A DNA stretch of 64,000 bases from the NCBI GenBank assembly GCA_022453515.1, contig JAJNNY010000063.1:124001-188000 (forward strand), written 5' to 3'. Below the pieces are notes generated by a model, which did no database searches, was not told the origin of the DNA, and was given only the letters and a program-made list of their open reading frames with translations. This stretch comes from Astrocystis sublimbata. Lineage: Eukaryota > Ascomycota > Sordariomycetes > Xylariales > Xylariaceae. Below, piece after piece: positions 58,828 to 64,000 of the stretch. Each line of letters begins with the position of its first letter. Within the stretch, counting starts at the first letter, position 1. The position numbers and the translations under genes are program-made.

Positions 58828-58867
58828 ATCTCGTCCCCAACCTACCACGACCCACCAATAACTATTT

Positions 58868-58995
58868 GGTGAAAGCCACCACATAGTTATCCTCTGCGGC
58901 GAAAGCTAAACCTATCTTTTCTCTGCGGCGAAAGCCAAAATACATCTTTTCTCTGCGGCGCAGGCCAAACACATCTATTCTCTGCGGCGAAAGCC
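58868..58995 (+). repeat. GNRA-hairpin array, copy 2 (5 units)
   Basis: Units at 58868 (GGTGAAAGCC), 58898 (GGCGAAAGCT), 58927 (GGCGAAAGCC), 58957 (GGCGCAGGCC) and 58986 (GGCGAAAGCC), period 29-30, each after CTCTGC in the last four. Stem pairing is kept although bases change (T-G and G-T wobbles replace C-G and G-C). Four of five loops are GAAA, one is GCAG. The array begins 41 bp after the helicase stop codon, probably in its 3' UTR. Confidence 0.85.
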
Positions 58996-59002
58996 ATTTT
59001 AA

Positions 59003-59072
59003 GACCTTCTGATGTTAATAGCATCTGGTATCATTCTATCAAGAGTGTAAGAGTTCGAATCTCTTGAAGGTC
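59003..59072 (+). ncRNA. tRNA-like domain, copy 2
   Basis: 70-nt cloverleaf by hand: acceptor GACCTTC/GAAGGTC (7 of 7 Watson-Crick), D stem ATGT/GCAT with loop TAATA, anticodon-like stem TGGTA/TATCA with a 6-nt loop TCATTC, 7-nt variable region, and T arm AAGAG-TTCGAAT-CTCTT (5 of 5 pairs, 7-nt loop). The discriminator position is A. The D loop lacks GG and the anticodon loop is one short, so no amino acid is assigned. No T4 terminator follows closely. Confidence 0.6.
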
Positions 59073-61890
59073 AATAATATTGGGTTGGAGAACGTTGATT
59101 GGTATAAGTATCCCCCTTCTCACCTTGCTTGAAGGACTGACGATCTTGGTTTACTCAACCCCATTTCTTGGCCCGAGGTGACGCAAGCTACTGAAAATGT
59201 GTTGTACAGTCACCAGCATGTTAATCAGTAACAGCTCAGCGCGTCTATGGGGCTACTAGTGTTACGGATTCAACTGGTTTATAGGTGTAACATTGACTCC
59301 CTCCCTGCCTTGAGCGCCGTGCTGCCAGCCGTCGTCTGACTAACGAAGTTTGGGAGTCGATTGCGTCCCCCGGATCACAAGCTGAACAAATCCTGGACGA
59401 CAATAATGGGCTATCCCCAGCCTATCGTCATTGTTCCCGCAACATCGTCAGCGCTTCACAGCAAGCCTGAATTTTGTGGCCCGATCGTAATATTGCCGGC
59501 CACGAGCGTTCTACTCCTCTGCCTTCTACTGAAAGAAACCCAACGATCGCCGAATCCGCTAACCTTCTACCCAATGGAAAATCCGGCGATCATGTTTGTC
59601 CTTCCTACGACGTGCATAATTGCCGACCAATCGAGCGCATCAAGCGCCCTGTTAAGAGTGATACATGCCGAGGGACTGCCAACGTCACCTCGCATCATTG
59701 AAGGACGGCAAGAACCACAGACATTTATACTAGATACCCCTCACTTTATTGAGAGTACCTGGAGCGAAAGCCAACATTTTGATTATCTACGGTGGTAGCT
59801 ATATGTATTCTGCCTGTAGTTACCTTATACTATCTCCTCCAAACCTAGTATGTGCTTTAGGAACTGGTCTGAACACTGACATCGCTAATTTTGCATGGTG
59901 CGCCGCAATTACTATGAGTACGCCGGAGGAGAGAGCGTGGGGGTCCTGGACGGCTTCCCTCACCACACTGGGCATTTGGATGTGAACTTAAGTAATGCTG
60001 CCTTTTATACGAGCGCGTTACACAGTTCTAACGGATATACCGAACATGGGCGGCGATAGAAACAATACTGCTATCCTGATGGAAACTTGGAAATCGTGAA
60101 AGGCCGCTGGAACGAGATGAGTTTCCTCGAGTGGTCCTGGTGTTGCTAGCTACTGTCTTTGTCACTTGCAAGTTGCCACTGGTAATCAAAAGCCTGCTGC
60201 CTTGCAGCAATCATCCAGCAGTCGACGTGACCACTAGGGTCTACACATCAATCCATTACATTACTTTGGCCGGAAACTTCGAGAGTGTGTGATTGGTATT
60301 CGCCTGATTCAACAGGTTTTGGGGGTGGCATCCGAGTGTACACGCCCTTAGGTTTCACTGCCAAAGCATGGTGGTGCACACCTGTCACGTATGAGGGTGC
60401 GTGATAGCTCATAGAAGTAAAGCTAGTGCAGCCTCTAGTAGGGAGCTCATAGACATAGATTCAGATGATCTCTAAGGTAACTTTCTAAGTGTACAAAAGG
60501 AACAGAAGGTAGGTATTTATAAGCGTAAGCGTATGGAATACTACCTAGGTAGTCACCTGATCGGATTACCTAAGGGACGTAGTATAGATCCACTTCTCCG
60601 TGATAACACCGCTATCGAGCACCGACGTGAGGCGTGACTTCCCTCATCCGCGACTTCCTTCAACCTTCCAACAGCGCTCCCGATAAGCACATTGCCGATG
60701 AGTAGCCGATATTGGGAGATAGGCGCACGGAAATAATTGAAGCACGCACAATTTGAGTCCGAGGCGGAAAACATTGCATCTTACCAGATACCTACTCTGT
60801 GATCATCGTCAGCTCCACACGTAAAATCAATCAACGCACTGCTCACAAGCTACGCACCGCAGTCTTCAAACTTTTCAAACAATCTTCAATTCCCGTAGTC
60901 CTTACAATGTCTCCCAAGCAGGTTTCCAAGAAATCTACCTCCGGCCCAAGTGGTCAGCCCTCCCTCTCTGCCAAGGGCAGAGTCCTAAAGTTGTAGAGGG
61001 TACCCGAATGAGCGAACGAGGGGGTTTGGGCTCTCAGATTCTCACGTCTCGAACTCAGGGCAAGGACGGGCAAATTCACGTCATACATTCAAGTCTGTCT
61101 CCAAGTCCCGACTGTCTCCAGTCTGGTTTCTGCTAGCTCGCCCGGGAATCACGATTACCTAACTGCTTGGTTTATACAGCCCAATCCGGCCACTTTAACT
61201 TCGAAGTAGCACCGTAGCCCTCGCTATCATAATTCACAAACAAAACAAGCCTATTCTACGGTATCTCTTTGTATCGTGATACATCCGTAAGCAATCGTAG
61301 TTCCAGCTCATTTGTATTTCAGTTCGCATACAAAAGCGCTGCCCGAGAGATAGCTCGAGGAACAGGTTGAACAGGTTGATCAGAGCCCAATTGGCCCTCA
61401 CACATGTGACTGGGCACTCTCCCAAGTGGCCTCGAGCAGTACTAGTACTACTGTATCATGGTCCTTGATTATAACGACCTTTTTACTACGATGAGAACTG
61501 CAAATAGGCAAGTACCTAAGTACTTAGTGTGTAGGGTAGATAGGAGGTAGGTAAATTCCAAGGTTGGTAGTCGGATGCAACTGCCTTTCGAAACTCCTTG
61601 ACTTACCTACATAGCTCCTGCCCGTAGTAGGCAAACACCCGTCTAGCCCAGTGCCTTCCTTACCTGACCTTAGGTAAGTGTTCTCAAATTCTCTAGCCCC
61701 AGTGTCCTTCCCGTCTCTTCCTCTTTTTGACCACACCATCTTCTCACTTCTGCCAACAACCGCAACCACAACCGCAACCACAACCACAACCATAACCATA
61801 ACAGCAATCGCAACCGCAACCGCAGTCGCAGTCACAGTCACAGCCACAATCACAATCAAAATCACAATCACAATCACTACCACCGCCATC

Positions 61891-62686
61891 ATGTCGTTTG
61901 TTCCTGCCCCCCAGGATCTCGAAGCATACCTTGCAAATGGAACGACGTTCAGATTCAATTTAGGCAATTTGAGTCGCTATATTCCTCGGCGATATTTCGA
62001 GCAAGCCCTACAAGGTCTCCCATGCGGCCACGGTCGTGTGGTCGTCTACTGGCCCAAGTATTCGCCAAGGGTCACTGGAGAGGCACATAGTGGCTGGTGC
62101 CACTTAATGTGTACGGAAGTCGAGCAGAAACGAGAGCTTATGAATCACCTCCGGGAGGTAAGCCTGGATCGTCATCAGGCACGAATCTGCAGTATAGACA
62201 AGGCGAGATACCCGATAGTATGTAACATCTTAACAACCTTAAGCTTTCAAAAATTTTTGCTTACATGTGTCGGGTTATCAGACTGAATTCGCGCGAATCG
62301 TGCGAATTCAGATTACAGGCCAGCCTGCCGCCGCCTCGACCTCGACCTCAACCTCCACCGTCGCCCAGCCTGCCTCTCCTACCGCCACCACTGCCGCCAC
62401 CATTGCCCCTCCTACCGCCACCAATACCCCCTCCGCCCCTGCCAAGACCGCCCAGGCCGAGACTGCTCGCAGTCGTCAATCGGACCGGCTGCATGAAGAG
62501 CGTACCTGGTGTGAGGAAAATAGACGTCTCGGGGAACTATATCAAGAGATCCTGGACACCACCCCAGGATTGTCTCCGCTCTTCAAAGACCTTCTCCGGA
62601 GATCGGTTAGATCATCTGCAATTGCAGACCATCTATGGGGCAATGCCTCAAACGCCAACCCCGCCACCGCTTCCCCTCAGCCCTAG
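61891..62686 (+). CDS. Unrecognised two-exon gene
   Basis: Exons 61891-62217 and 62282-62686 encode 243 residues. The 64-bp intron has consensus ends and restores frame at ...KARYPI/TEFARIVRIQITG. No family recognised. Residues 1-110 look globular, with aromatic and Cys/His residues (LPCGHGRVVVYWPKYSP and GWCHLMCTE). Residues 120-165 are a low-complexity Ala/Thr/Pro/Ser run, followed by a charged helix-like C-terminus (RLHEERTWCEENRRLGELYQEIL). The start follows a long CAACCG/CACAAT-type CA-rich leader like that of the DEAH helicase gene. A six-unit hairpin array begins 73 bp after its stop. Confidence 0.6.
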
Positions 62687-62758
62687 ATTTTATATTTCGA
62701 TGAGCTGCCTCCTCCTCCTCCTCCTCCACCCTGCCATAGGTTAAAGTCCTTTCTCCTT

Positions 62759-62952
62759 GGCGCGAGCCATACCCTTCCACATATAATTTCTCCTCGGCGC
62801 GAGCCTTTCCCTTCACCTGTTCTTTCTCCTCGGCGCGAGCCATACCCTTCCACCTGTTCTTTCTCTTCGGCGCGAGCCTTTCCCTCCCACGTATAATTTC
62901 TCCTCCGCGCGAGCCTCTCCCTCCCACATATAATTTCTCCTCCGCGCGAGCC
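62759..62952 (+). repeat. GNRA-hairpin array, copy 3 (6 units)
   Basis: Units at 62759, 62796, 62832, 62869 (all GGCGCGAGCC), 62906 and 62943 (CGCGCGAGCC), period 36-37, with C/T-rich spacers alternating between ATATAATTTCTCCT-like and CACCTGTTCTTTCTC-like. All six carry the GCGA tetraloop. In the last two the outer pair becomes C-C and is lost, leaving a weaker stem. Confidence 0.88.
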
Positions 62953-62962
62953 ACCCGGGTTA

Positions 62963-63011
62963 GACCTAGGATGCTATATTAGCAACTAGTAATCTAATGA
63001 TTTATTCTAGT
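62963..63011 (+). ncRNA. Degenerate, 3'-truncated tRNA-like domain, copy 3
   Basis: Starts GACCTAG 10 nt after the last hairpin unit, as in the other copies, and has a D-arm-like hairpin TGCTA/TAGCA (62972-62984) and CTAGTA as in copy 1. No TTCGAAT T-loop or closing acceptor strand follows, so the 3' half is lost or diverged. Confidence 0.45.
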
Positions 63012-63767
63012 ATGCTGGCTAGATGGATCGTACAACATCAAGCACCTTGACGTGGTGTACATACGGGCTTACGGATGAGCGAAGGCCAGTGTCTGCGCTG
63101 TCGCCGTGCCATCTACAAAGACTTGATGATTCAGCATAATTAGAGCAATAGTCAACCGCGAAGGTGTGTAATGAGATACAATGGTTTGTTCCGCTAGCCT
63201 GTGTTGATGCTATATCAAAACCATGACATGCAATGGCATTAAAAATCAAGGCAACGATGCTACTGCCCAGAAACTAGATGTCTTAAGTGATAAGGTTCTG
63301 ATAGGTTTACCTAGGTACCTCTAAGGTGTTATAGGGTCGACAGCAGCTGCATTGGCGAGCTAGGCGAAAGGTCGGGACTTCTTTGCCTCAAGCATGGACA
63401 TATTCATTTGGAAGTACTTCAAGCTTGTGTGAGCCTCACTTGAACGCATGGTACCTGATCCCAAGACAGCCCTGATACTACATTCGAGGTTGTACCAGTT
63501 GTAACCAGGTGTATTGCAGCCAAGATAGCATGCAGTTTGACCTCTTGATTGATGATAACGGGCATACCTAATACGCTCATACTAGCTACATATAGGTAGG
63601 GAAGTCATATTGTTAAGGCATGCAACTGGACCCAAGCCATCGCATCACATAGCAACCCAGCCGAACGCAACACAGCCAGCGCACACACTACCTACCATGT
63701 AGGTAAGTACCTACTTAAGGTATCACCTAGTGCTACTCCCAGCATCAACACCAGCACCACCACCACT

Positions 63768-63990
63768 GTCAGGGCTCGCATACCGCGAAGGATCTCGTAT
63801 TACTGCAAGGGTAGTGCTACAAATGGTTGTTGGGAGACCTGGATCTGTATTCTGTGTCTCCGAGGAAAAGAAGGAAGGAAAACAAGGGTCGAGCCCAAGG
63901 GTCCGGAAGTTTTGTAATTTACCTACCTAGGTAGGTAGTAGGTAGGTCACTTTAGGCGACGTAGCCTGGCCGGCTCCTGCCTTCCAAGTG
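63768..63990 (+). repeat. Dispersed repeat family X, copy 2
   Basis: The second copy of the block series described at 50525-50720. It contains an extra insertion of CCTACCTAGGTAGGTAG-type sequence before GTAGGTCAC. The copy may continue past the window edge. Confidence 0.75.
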
Positions 63991-64000
63991 ATGCCTGCCC

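Larger units (their letters stand above)
58828..61890. other. Intergenic region with hairpin-array cassette 2
   Basis: 3 kb. The cassette occupies 58868-59072. A 145-codon frame at 59361-59798 repeats P-I-V-I-(V/L)-P-A-T-S and has no known family. A 29-codon frame at 60907-60996 (MSPKQVSKKSTS...) follows a CA-rich leader. Neither is called. One TACCTAGGTA lies at 60542-60551. The last 135 bp is the CA-rich leader of the next gene. Confidence 0.5.
62687..64000. other. Terminal intergenic region with cassette 3 and repeats
   Basis: 1.3 kb to the window edge. It holds the third hairpin array (62759-62952), a decayed tRNA-like start (62963-63011), two TACCTAGGTA palindromes (63308-63317, 63924-63933) and the second copy of repeat family X. 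No gene supported. Confidence 0.6.

Noticed and set aside
59003..59072. Functional tRNA gene
   Set aside because: The fold is good but the anticodon loop is 6 nt, the D loop lacks GG and no Pol III terminator follows; described as tRNA-like only.
59361..59798. 145-codon frame with an internal P-I-V-I-P-A-T-S repeat
   Set aside because: No family, no clear start context and no splice-linked neighbours; it may be a relic but I cannot support it as a gene.
60907..60996. 29-codon frame after a CA-rich leader
   Set aside because: The leader resembles those of real genes here, but the frame is too short and unconserved to call without transcript data.
62759..62952. CRISPR-like array
   Set aside because: Regular spacing, but the repeated core is only about 10 bp, the spacers are similar C/T-rich sequence rather than unique, and the genome is eukaryotic.

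Overview
This window is nuclear DNA of a filamentous ascomycete (Pezizomycotina, probably a Sordariomycete). The evidence is the short introns (about 50-180 bp) with GTAAGT-type donors, CTAAC/CTGAC branch sites and YAG acceptors, plus a HET-domain gene, a Zn2Cys6 regulator, a fungal-type peroxiredoxin and 1-3 kb intergenic spaces. I cannot name the species. I see no rRNA, no canonical tRNA gene, no CRISPR array and no intact transposon.

Layout. 1-8.3 kb: the 3' part of an MFS drug-transporter gene, a PMP20/Asp f 3-type peroxiredoxin, and a divergent pair encoding phosphonopyruvate decarboxylase (Ppd) and a phosphoenolpyruvate phosphomutase (PepM). Ppd and PepM are the first two committed steps of phosphonate (C-P bond) biosynthesis, so this is a small candidate phosphonate locus. 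8.7-20.5 kb: a disordered single-pass membrane protein, a 1,562-residue protein with an HEFAH zincin motif formed across an intron, and an Hst3/Hst4-like sirtuin. 22-28.7 kb: a HET-domain protein, a C2H2 protein and an unknown protein, separated by repeat-bearing intergenic DNA. 29.7-33.5 kb: a divergent pair of a short-chain dehydrogenase and a FAD monooxygenase. 34-46.1 kb: a PARG-like macrodomain protein with an altered catalytic loop, then two housekeeping genes, the pyruvate dehydrogenase E2 subunit and the Sec7 ARF-GEF. 46.7-50.4 kb: a divergent cyclase/MFS pair, both broken by in-frame nonsense codons. 53.5-58.8 kb: a Zn2Cys6 regulator and a divergent DEAH helicase with an altered Walker A motif. 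61.9-62.7 kb: an unrecognised two-exon gene.

The most unusual structure is a non-coding cassette present three times (51.0, 58.9 and 62.8 kb). Each is an array of 2, 5 or 6 short hairpins of the form GGC-GNRA-GCC, with periods of 33, 29-30 and 36-37 bp, followed within 3-10 nt by a tRNA-like domain starting GACCT. Two copies fold into near-complete cloverleafs of identical geometry with compensatory base changes. Two of the three arrays start 41 and 73 bp after the stop codons of otherwise unrelated genes (the DEAH helicase and the unknown gene), and those genes also share a CA-rich 5' leader. This could be a tRNA-derived repeat family or a structured 3'-end module, and I do not recognise it.

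Exon boundaries were placed by hand from splice consensus and reading phase. Every multi-exon model below closes in frame, apart from the two pseudogenes, which have internal stops.
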